A stretch of DNA of 64,000 bases from Antennarius striatus (taxonomy: Eukaryota; Chordata; Actinopteri; Lophiiformes; Antennariidae), in contig NC_090795.1 in NCBI RefSeq assembly GCF_040054535.1, forward strand, positions 7,101,001 to 7,165,000. Direction: 5' to 3'. Of the stretch, positions 13,187-30,100 are shown one piece after another (position 1 is the stretch's first letter; each line of letters opens with the position of its first letter). The notes below the pieces were generated by a model. The model ran no database searches. It saw only the letters and a list, made by a program, of their open reading frames with translations, and was not told where the DNA came from. The translations under genes were made by a program, and so were the position numbers.

Positions 13187-15162
13187 CTGCAAAACCAGAG
13201 AGATTCATTTGAGAGATCTTTTCATGTCGTAACGTGGAAAATGTCATGATCTGATGAAAAAGTTTGCTACCAGATTAGATAGCAATAAATGCGCATATAT
13301 AGAAAATACAGATTAACAGAAAGATTAACATTCACAGGGTACTAAGGAGTAAGACCGCTTTTATGGGGAATATTATATACATTTGTCCTTGGTGCCGTCC
13401 AAGGAGAGCTGAGGCCCAGGTTGGGGTGGTGTTGTGCTATGTTCAGCTTTAGTGAGAGTGGGTGTGGGTGTGGGTATGTGCGGGTGTGTGCGTGTGCGCG
13501 TGTGTGTGCAGTGGCCAACGCATCGGAGCCTTTGAAGTGAGGCTTTGTGAGCATGACTAAGCAATGAAATTTGCTAATCCCTTGTGATTAATGTATTAAA
13601 TTGCCTTGTTTTCTCCAGATTACATAGATGATGAGGCGATAGTGATGGGAGAATTGCGTGGGTTTCAAAGCACTCAACATTGTTCAACCCTTTATTCCAA
13701 AACACAAAATCATTTATCATTTATTTCTCCAGATATGCATTCATCAAATGTAATTTATCATATGGTGAATTTTGGCTTGTAGTGAGTAAATGACCAATGA
13801 CCACAACAGAAATCAGACACTGAATTCAAACAACTTTACATTTCTGACATTTATAATGTGATGGGTCAAAAATCTGCTGTGAAGAAGGCCTAATGTCTGT
13901 TCACTAAAGTCACGCGGATTCCACATTTCTTATATCTGGAGTTGTGTTCAGTGTTCGAAAAAATATAGAATCACACATCATAATTCTTTTTTAGCAGGCA
14001 AATCCTTTACAAATATTCCAGATTTTACTTTTGAGCTTGTATTGAAAGGATATCTATAAATAAAGCAGAAAAATTTGAACTATAGAATTATGAACTGTGG
14101 ACAAAAGTAAATGGATGCCTGGTTTGGTTCAATTCAAAATGAACTTTGGTACAAAATCCAGGTCAATGTGACTCATTTGAACTTGTGAACATAGTCCACT
14201 GAACACCAGTGAGCATCAGAAACAAGCAAGCTTTGCTAGGGAAGAATTCCTGATACTCTTTACGCCATTACAACTTTTATAACCTCTTAATAAGTTCTCA
14301 GTCAAAAAGTCATTAACCGTGTCAAAACAACTGTCCGGTCAAGTTCTGATCTTATCCCAGCCTTTTAATTTGGATGTTCTGTTCGGATTTTAAAAAACCG
14401 GTGAGAATGTCCTTCTGGAAAATACCAGAGATGTTTGCTTTGGTCTGGACCAAGATAATCGAACTACAAGTGTGAACGCACCCTTGTGGAAAACATTTCA
14501 TTAGCATTGCCTGCTCCTAACACAAACTAATGGATTTATTTTATGCTTTGGAGACAGTGTTACTCCTGCTGACATGTACACATACAGGTAGAAGCAGGGA
14601 TCCTGGAACTCTCCCATACCTCCCATCTCCATTGAGTTCATCGGCAGATGGGCTCAGTCAAACTCGCCGTGGAAACTGCTGTCACCTCAACTAGCCTGCT
14701 CCATCAAACCCAACACTTACATAAACAGAGCCATCGCTGCCAGGCACCACTGCTGACAGACAGTAACCATCCCCCGTCAACAATGTGCTGCTTTCACTGC
14801 TGTCCTGAATTGTCTACTTGTACTTTAGTCCTCCACAACCACTGAAGACACACTGAACAGTGAGTTGAAAGAAAAAGAAGTAATGGATCAATTATTCCAT
14901 CGATTTTTCAAGCAAAACGACAGATGATAGGGAAGGAATTTCTATAGCTTGAGCAGGTTGTTCCTGTCATGTCATTCTGCCAACTGTGCTATCCTTCAAC
15001 ACCTTTGTGCGTTCTCTCTAAACCTGGCGCCAACAGTCACAGACCAGTTGGTGTCTGCTAATACTTGGCAATACTGTTAGTCAGAACCAGGCTGATCACA
15101 GGAGGACACCTTGACATCCCGCAAAAAGGCAACACACATAAAACATTAACGGTGAACATTTA

Positions 15163-15245
15163 GTCATAGTCAACTTTATTGTAAATGTACCATATATGCA
15201 CAACATACAGCACAGATGAAATTACAGTCCTCTCAGACTCCAAGA
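15163..15245 (+). repeat. Dispersed teleost repeat fragment
   Basis: The stretch beginning AGTCAACTTTATTGTAAATG and running through a 'CAACATACAGCACAGATGAAA' like segment to TCTCAGACTCC resembles, from memory, an abundant fish interspersed repeat with the frame 'caactttattgt...acatacag...gaaattac...ctctca'. Only about 80 bp is recognisable. Class not assigned. Confidence 0.45.
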
Positions 15246-18083
15246 AATATAAATCATGTTATTTTATGAAAGTGTAGATTTTCATTTACTGTTATTTTTA
15301 GCCAGCTGTATTGTGTTCTTAGATTGAATGCATGAATTTCATTGCCAAGAAACTCATAATGTAAATGGTAGATATGCTTGATTGCTGAAGTGTCTGAAAA
15401 CATAAATTTTATTGTCTGTCAAGATGAAAGGTCTTAATTTCCTTTAGATCTTGGCAGAAAAATCTGATTTATATTGAAAACATACATACACACATACACA
15501 GTTTGTATTCACTACTCCCATACTTTATCTCCCGCTGTCTATGAATACAGAACACTTTTGCTATTGTAATCTTTCACATATAATTTCTGCTCTGCTTACA
15601 ACAAGATCCCTGCTGTTGTTTGACCCCCCCCCCAGCTAAAACTGAGGATGGGAGCGGCACTCTAGGGCCCTGGTCCAAAGTTAATTAAGAGCTCAGGGAG
15701 GACCCCCCACCCCCACACACACACACTCGTATGCACACACAGCAGCCAGCTGGGCCTGCTTCAGATTAGATTCCCAGAGACAAGGATGAACATGCACCCA
15801 GATACATAAACATGTACACAAGGGCTTAAAGCATGCACTCCAAAAACACATGCACAGTTAGAGAATAGGTTCTCATAGTCCACCTAGCCATGTGCACTGA
15901 AAATGATTACGTGTACAGAGCTGAACATGAAGCAAAAAACGTTCAAAACATTACATTTTTTTCTTTTTCGCCAGAAAACCCAGGCATTTTTGTGGAAGGT
16001 TATAAATGCATAGTGATAAGTGGCCTCCTTGACATAGTTCAGTCTGCAAAGGTATGCTCTGCCTGAGGCAAGGATAAAACTCATTAGGTCAGAATAAATT
16101 CTGCATTAAATTGAAAGACCAACAGACAGGGAGTATCATGGGAGAGTAAGATTTATTGTTCATTTTCCATTCTCTTGCTTAAGTATGAGACAGACACAAC
16201 CACCCTGGGGCAAAATCATCATTCCTTTGGAAGTTGTCATCTTCCTGGTTGTCTATTTGTCACAGTTAATGAGAGCTGTAAGGCAAATGCAGACTTTTTC
16301 TAAGTTGTCCCAAAACAACACTGTAGTGTTTAAAGAAAAGAGTCTCTGATCGGCTATATCAGTGTTGGTTACTAGTATTATATGAAACTCAAGTTGAGCT
16401 TATGTTCAGTACTGGACAAAGAGATAATTGTGTTTTGTCTTTTAGGTTAATATGACAACTAAATAAAGACACTTCACAACATTTACTATTACATAAATAA
16501 TACACATTCAAATCTTTTTGGCCTTTATGTTTCTTGGATGAACTGACAGCCAGTTTCTCAGCAAAGATGAAATGTGTCTGCAAGAAAATCTACTTTGTGG
16601 GACACAGTGTAGGAGTTTGTACGTTGGTGTGTGTGTGTGTATAGCCAATTTCTCTTCCATCTCAGTAATAATCTGATTAGTGGAGCTTTACCAGTCTGTG
16701 TTTAGGACTGGTTTCATTTACACATGATAGCCTAATCAGTCAGACAACTAGGCTTTTCAGCACTGACTGAGGATGACATCCAATGCTTGTTGACAGCAGG
16801 ATACAACTTTGTGTCCTTTCATTTTAAGTGTAAAATTTAGGCTAAAAAGTACATTTCTACCACCAGTAATCATACTACATATGTCCCGTCTTAGGTAGTT
16901 GCATGATTTTGACAAATATGACAATTTCCTATTTAGAATCTGATTTTTGACCAAGGCACAGTTACTTCAGCTAACAGGAAAAAAATGGATTGATAGAAAT
17001 CATAAACTCAAACCAAGGAGTGCCACCTCTAACAGACAGACATTTAAACACCTAATGTAAAGCGTCCTCAAGAGAAAGCGAAAGTACTATACAGTATTTT
17101 TTAAGAAACACACCCTAGTGATAACCAACTATAAGTAGGCATTGTTGTCAAAGTTTAAAGTGAAAGATGTAAAGTGGTCAAAAGGCTGTGCTATCATAAT
17201 TCAAAATCCATGAAAAACAGAAAACTCACCAGTGTTCCAGATCCAATGATACAACACAGGGATCTGAGACAATGACATGACTACTCATCGGCTAGTGATC
17301 TCCTAAATCGTCTTTTTCCCCCCCCAATAATGAAGACAAAATTTCCTGACAAACATTCCAGTTGATTGACCAGCACTAAAAAATGGATGTTTAAAGTTCT
17401 TTTAGCTTTAAGCTTACGTACAGTAAGATGGAATTAATTAGAAATAAACTAATGCGTCACATGCTACCAAGATATCTTTACAGATGTGAATGCGATTGTA
17501 TAGAATTATGTTAAATTTCACATATCCTCTATAAACCAGGATGGATTAGGATAATGGTTTATGTAGATAACAGGCAAGAGTTAGAAAGGCAAAATAACAG
17601 GTTAATTAATGTGACTGCGCTGTGGTGATAACTGCAGACTCCTGTACGTGTAGCAAAGTTAGAATATGGAAAGAATGAAAGCATAATCTGAAAACACGGA
17701 GCTATGAAAGGGGATTAAACTGAGTACTTTCTAAGCTCATAAAGAACTCCAGGCCAAACTGCTTATTTATTTCTGCATTAATTAACTTTCTTTGGCCATA
17801 AAGCTCTTTGTAGCTGGTGGCCCCCTGCCCCTCCTTAACCAGCGCACTGCACCGCCTGGCATCTCCCACATCACTATAACAACCACGGCGGTAATGCACT
17901 GCAACAACCCCCTCTGGTCCCATTTCAACGAAGAGCACAAGAAGGGAAATCAATGCAGCTGTAAGGTGATCCACCACTGATGTAAATTATTTATTGGTGT
18001 TATTTTATTACCTGTGAAATGGCTGTTAAATTGCTTTGCTAATCACTCCACAGTTAACAGCAAGGAAGCCAAACTTTTCTCAC

Positions 18084-18129
18084 CCTGCTCATAGTCGCTG
18101 GTGTCCTCTTGACCCTTACGTCCTTTCAT
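18084..18129 (-). other. Candidate small first coding exon, unassigned
   Basis: On the minus strand an ATG opens a 15-codon stretch (MKGRKGQEDTSDYEQ) ended by a good donor (CAGG|GTGAGA). It is on the spata13 strand, next to a GC-richer promoter-like block, so it could be a spata13 first exon. Its phase (1) does not join the first identified spata13 exon (phase 0), so it would need another exon in between. It may equally be chance. Confidence 0.2.
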
Positions 18130-18149
18130 CAATAGGCCAGCTGTTTTAG

Positions 18150-18730
18150 ATGTTTATCCATAACGAGGTGGCCCGAGTTTCTCTGAGGCCCAGCGTCTTG
18201 CTACCCTGCGCTCATCCACTCGCGAAAACATGTCGAGCACAAGAACGACAAAGTTCGCTGCTAACTACCGACGCCACTAGCAACATGTTGAATCAAACGG
18301 CAGCCAGGCTCCTTGGGCTAGCAACTCAAGCTAGCTCACGAGATCAATGGTACACTTAGAAATTGCGCAACCGTTGCGGTTTGGGGTTTCGCTATCACCA
18401 ACCGGCAAAACCTGGTTATCGTTGAAATGTGTCCAAAAGTGACGACGACTCAACCGTTCCTTCAAAAGCTGTTCAAAATTGCTAATAATGTCGGCGAAGA
18501 CTCCCCATAAAAGAGGTCTTTCTTAGAGGATTGACCTGGCAAGCATCATTAATGCACTTGTTGCCGTGTTTGCAAGGGGCGGGGCTTCGACCGGTTTGGA
18601 TTGCGATTACTGGTAGACCACTGTGACCAACCACCTGACAACCAATGACAAATCGTGTGAGAGTCTGTGACCACAAAGCCACGCCCACAGAGGAACGCTC
18701 CTCATTGAAGACAGAAACGCAGGACTACAC
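18150..18730. promoter_or_regulatory. GC-richer, CpG-containing promoter-like block
   Basis: This block has clearly more CpG dinucleotides than its AT-rich surroundings (for example GCTCATCCACTCGCGAAAAC and CCGTTGCGGTTTGGGG). It lies 5 kb upstream of the first identified spata13 exon and downstream of c1qtnf9 on the same strand. It may be the spata13 promoter. No open frame here looks like a protein. Confidence 0.35.
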
Positions 18731-19445
18731 TTCCTGCCTTTCTTCAAACAAAAAAGACTGGACCATCCAGTCCGCGTTGCATTGTTTTTCTCCTGTCATG
18801 TCATAGTAACACCCAACCTATTCTGCTGGATGTATCCCACGTAAATGCCCATCCCCACAACCCAGAGGAGGAAACTACACGATTTACTGAATAATGCTCT
18901 TTACCATACCTTAATAAGCAGAGCAAAATAAAAGTAAAGAATGGAGTAACACAGAAAACATCTTACTTGTTATAAATATGACTTTATAATTAATTTTTAA
19001 TTTAAAAACTGTTGCTTAAATGCTAGTGGGATTACAATGTCAAGATAATGGCAGAAAAAAAAAAACTTCCTCTGAATGCACTCACAAGGTTTACAAATGT
19101 GTAAAATTACACATCCCAAGAAAAAACACCCTCATGAATATTTCTTACGTTGTGCTAGTGGGTTATTATTACTTAAGCAAAAAATCTAAATCTAAAAAAT
19201 CTCAAATTTATTTTCTAGGTTTAGTCTACAACCATTAATTTAATTTACACATTAAATTATTTTGCAAGTCAATCATTTTTTGATTCATAAAGGGGTGGGG
19301 TAAAAATCATAAATTTTCTCTCTTAAGTACGTATATTGGTTTATATCAAGCAGCAAAGAATGGAAATACGTAACCTCTGAGTATGTTACATTTTGCACCT
19401 ACATAGTTGTAGATAAAATTACCACCAAATTCACTTTTTAATGTC

Positions 19446-19451
19446 TTTATT
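19446..19451 (-). other. c1qtnf9: Polyadenylation signal for c1qtnf9
   Basis: An AATAAA hexamer on the minus strand only about 45 bp past the c1qtnf9 stop codon. It implies an unusually short 3' UTR, unless other signals further downstream are used. Confidence 0.6.
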
Positions 19452-19494
19452 TGAGAGTATTTTCACACCAGCATATAAAGCAACCTCGCCAAAT

Positions 19495-20755
19495 TTAAGA
19501 CCCAAAAATTAAGAATCCAGAGAAGGTGGTGTCATCATCATCATCAGCAAATAGCCCATTAAACAGCTCTCCCCCAACCACCTGCAGCCACACCTTGTCC
19601 CCCACATCCAGGTGCAGCACAACTCCCCCTGCTGCCTGATCCTCGCTACTCTGATAGGTATCTGTGGTGTGGATAATCTTGACGCCATTCTTCACGAGAG
19701 CCACTTTCACATTTCGGGAGAAGACAGTGATGTGGTAGGTAAAGAAATATGCTCCTGCTGTGGAACATGTGAACCTTCCTGTCTGTGGACCGTAATGATT
19801 CTGTTCATTGTAAATGATCTTGTCAAAGCGGATCGGTGTGTTAGCTGCTGGGAGTTTAGTTTGAGAAGTCAGCCCCACAGAGAAGGCACTTTTAGGAATA
19901 ACAGCTTCATCCCCCTTCTCACCCTTCTCACCGCTCTCTCCTGTAGACCCTCTTTCACCACGATAACCAATATTACCTTTGTGGCCCGGAACACCAATTT
20001 CCCCCTTGGGCCCTGGCCTACCAGGGGGTCCCAGTGGTCCTTGAATGCCTCTGTCACCACGAAGGCCAGTTTCACCTTTGGTACCCTTCATACCAGGGGG
20101 ACCAAAATCCCCTCTTGGTCCTTGGGGTCCAGGCAGCCCAAGATCTCCCTTATTTCCTTTCAGGCCAGTGGCCCCTTGGACTCCTTGGGGCCCCATTTTC
20201 CCAGGTGGCCCGTGTTCTCCATTTTCTCCCCTTTTTCCTTTGAGCCCTGCTGGGCCAACTGCACCTGTAAATGACACACATACGTTAAATTACATGTCCT
20301 TTACACTCAGTGTTTGCTCTTCAGTATAGTTACATTCCAGAAATACTGCACACAACAATTTTCCTACAGATTACTTTCCAAATGACTTTTTTTTCCCATA
20401 CCAGGTTCTCCTTTGTCTCCCCTGTTGCCATTGTTGCCTGGTCGTCCAACAGGGCCAATTTCACCTTTTTATGGTTAATTCACAAATGACTGTTAATATA
20501 AAAAATTAAAGCTTCGAACGTTGGAAAAAAAAAAAAAAGAGTATTCAAATTGTCACTTCTGAACTTACCTTGATCCCCTTTGTCACCTTTGAATCCATCT
20601 CTGCCATCTCTACCAGGTGCACCATTGTGTCCGGGGTCTCCTGGGATCCCAGGGTGTCCACAAACACAACCTTTATTTGTGTTTTCTTCCTGTGCAACAC
20701 ATCTAACCATCAGTAGTAGGAGCACCAGGGTTACTGTACACTTCCTTTCCAACAT
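19495..20755 (-). CDS. c1qtnf9: Complement C1q tumour necrosis factor-related protein 9 (CTRP9)
   Basis: Secreted adiponectin paralogue that forms collagen-stabilised trimers and higher oligomers; the mammalian protein is an adipokine acting on heart and vessels. Three exons join in frame: 20755-20569, 20464-20402 and 20264-19495 (339 residues; human about 333). A signal peptide ([20 protein letters not shown]) is followed by two nearby cysteines (CVCGHPG) likely to link oligomers. A Gly-X-Y collagen region follows ([16 protein letters not shown] onward). The C1q head starts at about [13 protein letters not shown] and ends [11 protein letters not shown]. Typical C1q signatures are present: [31 protein letters not shown] and [11 protein letters not shown]. 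The middle exon is 63 nt (seven Gly-X-Y triplets) and has a poor acceptor without a pyrimidine tract. Its neighbour spata13 is also adjacent to C1QTNF9 in human, which supports orthology. Confidence 0.92.
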
Positions 20756-21889
20756 TGTGCTTGATTATCTAAAAAAATCAAAGATTCTACTTCACAACTT
20801 TTAAACCAAATCCAATGGATACTTCCCAATCACATGAACAACTCAAACTTGCTATACAGTAATAGATCTTCAAATAATTTTCACTCAGGCACTTACCAGG
20901 GGAGCACAGTGGAACAGAGAATTGAGACACCAACTAAAGAAAACATAAGACGAAAAAGAACTTTGGACAAGAGTGGCCTCAAAGCCATTTCATTGGTCTG
21001 ACTGTGTTTCAGCTTACTTATTGAGTCTATCAGTTCCACATCACCTGTCACCCTTCAAATGCTTCTCCAGTCTAGTTGAGGCTAATAATAAACATGTAGT
21101 TTAGCAGACCATGAGGATCAGACATGCAAAAGGCCATAGATTCTTATAGGCAGCTCTCCGGTACAATGATAAATTAAATATTCTGTTAACACTAACGATT
21201 GTGTATCCTCACCTCACATCTGCACGAATGAATACCTCTTTTTGATTAAGCAATTAAATATCATGTAGGGAGTGCATGCTTAACATAATATTGACCCCAT
21301 AAAACTCATGCATTTACATAAAATGTGACCTTTTGTGACTCTAAGCCCATCCTGACCTCTCTAGAAGGCCTCAGACGTGTCTCTGCTTATCTTGAAGATA
21401 GTGGCGCTAATCTTTAGAATCAAGATTTACTCACTAAATTCCCAGAGGCTGGTAAAAGCTCTCCAAAGAATAAGAACTACAGCTACACCCAAACAGCAAT
21501 ACACTGTTTATATTTTAGAAACATTAGATGGCATTGATAACTCTTTTGTTTTTGTTGCACTCTATTGAAAACACAATAAGCTACTAAACAGAATTATTAA
21601 AATTAAACCAGCTACAGGTTTAATTTTCAAGGTCACTTAGTAAGGAAAGGTTTTCTGGCACACAGGCCTGAAACAAGACTGTCTGGTAGAGGATCCATCA
21701 CCCTGATGATTATTGCAGTGCTGCTGGCCCATTATTAGATTGTGTACAGTGAGGAGAGACAGGAGAGTTTGGTGCAAGGGAGGGGCAGGATCATTACACC
21801 AAGATAAGAACAAAAAAACACAGCGCACACAGCATATACCTCCGACTTGGCAGTTATAGTGACAATAAGCTTGTGCTGCACAAACTGAC
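20756..21889. other. Intergenic interval c1qtnf9 to tagln3
   Basis: About 1.1 kb between the c1qtnf9 start codon and the likely 3' end of tagln3. It should include the c1qtnf9 promoter and 5' UTR. I see no repeat or other gene. Confidence 0.5.
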
Positions 21890-21909
21890 ACAAACACATG
21901 TTGATTTAC

Positions 21910-21915
21910 TTTATT
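21910..21915 (-). other. tagln3: Polyadenylation signal for tagln3
   Basis: An AATAAA on the minus strand about 850 bp past the tagln3 stop codon. Other weaker hexamers occur in the AT-rich stretch between them. Confidence 0.45.
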
Positions 21916-22763
21916 TTTCCATAATTCTTTGCATAAGCCTCCAGATATAAATATATTTATAAAATATAATCATGACAATACATGAAAGTGCACATTCAGG
22001 CGATGTCCTTACCTAGCACCAGAAAAGGACACTTCACTGTCATGAATGTTGGCTACTGCACATATACTTGCTTGGAGCACAAAACAGTCACATCATAAAT
22101 AAGTAAAAAGAACATGGATTGGAATAATTTTGATAATATGAGGTTCTATCGTGATCATTCTCTATAGTCCCACAACCAGACACAGCATGGGATTGATTCA
22201 GTTACAGAAGATACTGCAACAATGCTGCAAACAGGACAGAGAGATATCGTCAACTATGTTCCATTATGTTTAAGGCTAACACTTACAAAATAAAAGATGA
22301 CTTTAAAACAATATGCAAATAAATATATACATAAATACAAATAAATAGTATACAACATGCTATCACAGTATTTCAAATATTAAATGTGTAGAACACTGAT
22401 GGCTTGTTTTGTGTTGAGATTTTAACGTTACATTCTCTAAAAGTCTAAATATATGTTGAATGACTTTGGGTCCCACATGAATTATTTAGAAATGGTAAGA
22501 AATGGAAAGCGAATAATGAAAGCTCCAGAGGAAACCACACCAACCAAAGGGAAGAGAGGAATAGGAAGACAGCTTGACAAAGGAAATCTACAGCATCTGA
22601 CATCATTTTTAAGACACAGCACTCAGTTTGTGAACAGCAGCAGTTCCAGGGAATTTGAGGTTAACGTGGCAGGCGCTACAAAATCTATGAGCACTACAAC
22701 TTCTGTGATATTAGTAGAAAATAAGATCTGGAAGCAGGAGTGAGGATTTTGCTCGTCGGTTGT

Positions 22764-26744
<3,981 letters not shown>

Positions 26745-26760
26745 CTCAAATTGTGCAGAG

Positions 26761-26766
26761 GTTTTA
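26761..26766 (-). other. abhd10: Polyadenylation signal for abhd10
   Basis: An AATAAA on the minus strand about 400 bp past the abhd10 stop codon, giving a short 3' UTR. Confidence 0.6.
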
Positions 26767-27164
26767 TTGACCAAAAAGGTGAAAAATTATTTGAAAAAGG
26801 CACAGGAAAACTATTCATCTAAGCAAAGAAGAAGGGGAAACCAGTCAAACAGGAAGTAAGATGGAGACAGCAGCAACTGCAGACCTAGTAATGGCCAATA
26901 ACACTCAACATAGTAACCTGGAAAACATACAAATGCAACCTGAAGATACAAGGAAACAACTAGCAGCAGTGCTCCCTTCCAATGTCGCTTACACTGTGGT
27001 GGCATGATGAAAGGAAAGTTGAAGTACGTGTAGAACACAATGGACAGATGGTCATACTTGGCAGAGGAGCATGCCATTGTTTGGTAAATTTGTGGGTTAA
27101 CTTCACAGTAAAAAGTCCTCTCCATATCTAAGCAACATCTCATGCTTGTTCCCCGATTCCTCAC

Positions 27165-30100
27165 TCAGACCGAAGTGGTCAACTTGTCTATAAGATCGTC
27201 AACTGTGTAGACCATGAGCTTGATGTCATCTTTCTCTGACATGCGATGCTGTCCTTGCCGTCGGAGGATGACATCCACATCAGGGCTGAGGATACGTTCT
27301 GCAACCTGCATGGAGATGTGCCACGGGACATCTTCATCTTTGAGCCCATGAATGAGTCGCACAGGGCAGGTGATTGGGATGGGACTCTGGAGTACACGGT
27401 GGTTTTCTGCCTCTCGCAGAAAGTCCATGCTGAACTTGTAATGACCCTCCTCTGAGTGTTTGGTGGGCAGTGTCCACTCCCCCTTCTCTTCAAACTCTTT
27501 GCGTGTCTGTGTAATCAAACAAGGATAAATACCAGTCAGAAAAATAGTTTATGTAAATGTCCAAAAAATTATATATTAATGCACGTTCCTACCTCCAAAG
27601 GAAGAGCGTTAAACGCTGTGACAATGTGATCAGCAGCAGTGGAGATGCCCACAAGTGCTGCAGTCTTCTCCGGTCTTGCAATGGCTGCTAACAACATGAG
27701 CCAACCACCTATACTGGAACCCACCAGTATCTACAGGTGAAAAGAAAGCCAACATATACCCTCTTTAAAAATCTCATTAATTAAAAAAATGAAAACCTCT
27801 TTAAGAACACCTGCCGAAGGCCCATACAACATTATCATTCACTCTAAGGTGAAATCTAATGGTATCATAAATGCTGCAACACAGTGCCATCTTCTGGAGG
27901 AATGGTGGAAACTACAGTGAAACGTACGGAAATGTGAAGATTTGATCGTTCCATTCCTGTTCCATGCTATTTCACCCATTTATTCGTTGTTGTCTAATAA
28001 ATCCTACTGACGATGAACAAATCAATGAAAAGTTGATTTTAAGGGCACAATATGAAAACTTTTTAAGGCTTTGATGCAAAGGCCATCACAGTAAGAAATT
28101 ATTATTTAAAACCAAGTATTTTTACGTGGAATATGTTACAATTGTGTGGAAGGACAGAGCTGGTTCCTAAAATCACACTCTTAATGTAATTCATGACTAC
28201 ATCTTCTTTTCCTTTCAGCTTTTCCCTTCAGGGGTCGCCACAGCGAATCAGTTGCCTCCATCTAACCCTGTCTTCTGCATTCTCTTCTCTCACACCAACT
28301 ACCTTCATGTCCTCTTCCACTACATCCATAAACCTCCTCTTTGGTCTTCCTCTGGGCCTCCTGCCTGGCAGTTCAAAACTCAGCATCAAAACACCATTTA
28401 AAAAAGAAATCAGTGTCTCATTCAATATTTATTAAATAAAATCTACCAATATATTCACTATCTCTCCTCTGGACATGTCCAAACCATCTCAGTCTGACCT
28501 CTCTGACTAATGTAATTCATGACTATCAAACAAATATAACTAACTCTAGATTGAAAAGTAATTATTTAAGAGTAGTACATTTTACATATCATTAAAATCT
28601 ATACATTTTAAGACTTTTTTTTCATGACACAAATCTAACAGGAAGCCCAGGACCTAAAAATCAATACTAAGTGTTTCTCTAAGCAGTTTCTCTGCTATCA
28701 TTTGAACCCCAATACAAATGGGAACCGATTTTCCATTCCCATTCCTAATTAGCAAGGTCTTTACAGACTTCATTGATTATGAACCAGAAGTCACTTTGCA
28801 AATGGCTATGGCCCAAAAAATATTTACCTGTGGTCCCTCTGTTAACTCATCCAAAACAAAAAGGACATCTTTTTTCCAGGTACCAATCGTTCCTTCTGAT
28901 AGCACCCCCTCTGAGGCTCCATGTCCCGTGTAGTCAAACCTGTAGAAAAACAGAACAGGCCATGGTTGTGGGAATCAGAAGGTAAACAGGGGAAACCATG
29001 GGAGGCCAGGGACAAAATTAATTTTACTTAAAACCATAGTAAATACATTACATACAACAGAGAACAAGGTCTGTCCATGATATTTCTGTCACTGTATAAA
29101 CATTTAAGCTAACACAACTCATCACCCTGAAGTAACAGAGCTAACCAGCTGTCCTGGTTCCTGTGCTCAAAAGCCACAAGCTGCTGGCTTTCTCAACTTG
29201 CACATGTCAACTGCTAGCTTGTATGAAATTAAAGTGGTGGAAGTTTTACACCTGAACAAAAGGGGAAAATTAAAATCTAACCAACCCTAATATAATAAGC
29301 CCATATCTTTTACATACAACCAAATTGGTCACGGAGGATGTACTTAAAAATGCCAAAATGATTTAGCAATGTCTATTTATGGCCCCTTATATATTTCCAG
29401 TTGTTTCTGTATGGTCCACAACCCTCTAAATGGAACTCTGGTTTTGAAGTGATTGAATGTCTTTCAGGTCTGCTGAAACCAAGTATTAATCTGAGTGGAA
29501 AAGGTCACAACCTATCTTAAAGGAGTGCAAGACATCTTATGCAAACAAACCCAAATTACTAAGCCTAAACAAAGTGATATAGATTTTTTCATCTCGGGGC
29601 ATAACATGGTTTTCAAAAAGAAATCAGTGTTTCATTCTATATGTATTAAATAATATCTACTTCAGTATTTATGTACTGACTAGAACTCGGTCTTCAAGAG
29701 ACAGAGTCAAACAAATCAAACTTTTATAAGGACTATATCAGTGACTGCAAGGCATTCAAAAACAGTGTAAAGACTATAATCATAGCGCATTTGCATTTCT
29801 TCTCTTATTATCTGATTAAGGCCTCGTGATTGTGAATGGATCGGTTTCATTTTACTCCAGGTAGCTCTGGTGTGTATGTTTAGTTATGGATTCCACATGT
29901 AAAGAGTTCAACTGGCCTGAATACTGGATTTAAAGTGTTCCTAGTTATCACAGGGAATTCTGACTTTTAAAAGATTAAGACTTTGGACATACAGGCCCAA
30001 TAGTATGTATGAGGCAAGTACTTGATCTGACCTAGTCTCCATCTACAGTTATGCTCACAATAATAGCAGGGTGTTTAAAAATGTGAGTAAACCTCAAAAT

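Larger units (their letters stand above)
13187..19429. other. Region upstream of spata13 without a recognised gene
   Basis: About 6 kb between the first identified spata13 exon and the c1qtnf9 3' end. It probably contains the spata13 5' exon(s) and promoter. Contents seen: an imperfect GT-rich tract at about 13450-13510, a dispersed repeat at 15163-15245, short CA runs near 15480 and 15712, and a GC-richer promoter-like block at 18150-18730. The stretches 13560-15160 and 15890-17700 are AT-rich with nothing I recognise. Confidence 0.6.

Noticed and set aside
19612-20329. Long plus-strand frames opposite c1qtnf9
   Set aside because: They mirror the Gly-X-Y repeats and C1q exon; the proline-rich translation is the antisense of collagen codons.
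22453-22743. Plus-strand open frame of 96 codons beside tagln3
   Set aside because: It lies in the likely tagln3 3' UTR on the opposite strand, has no domain and low-complexity composition.
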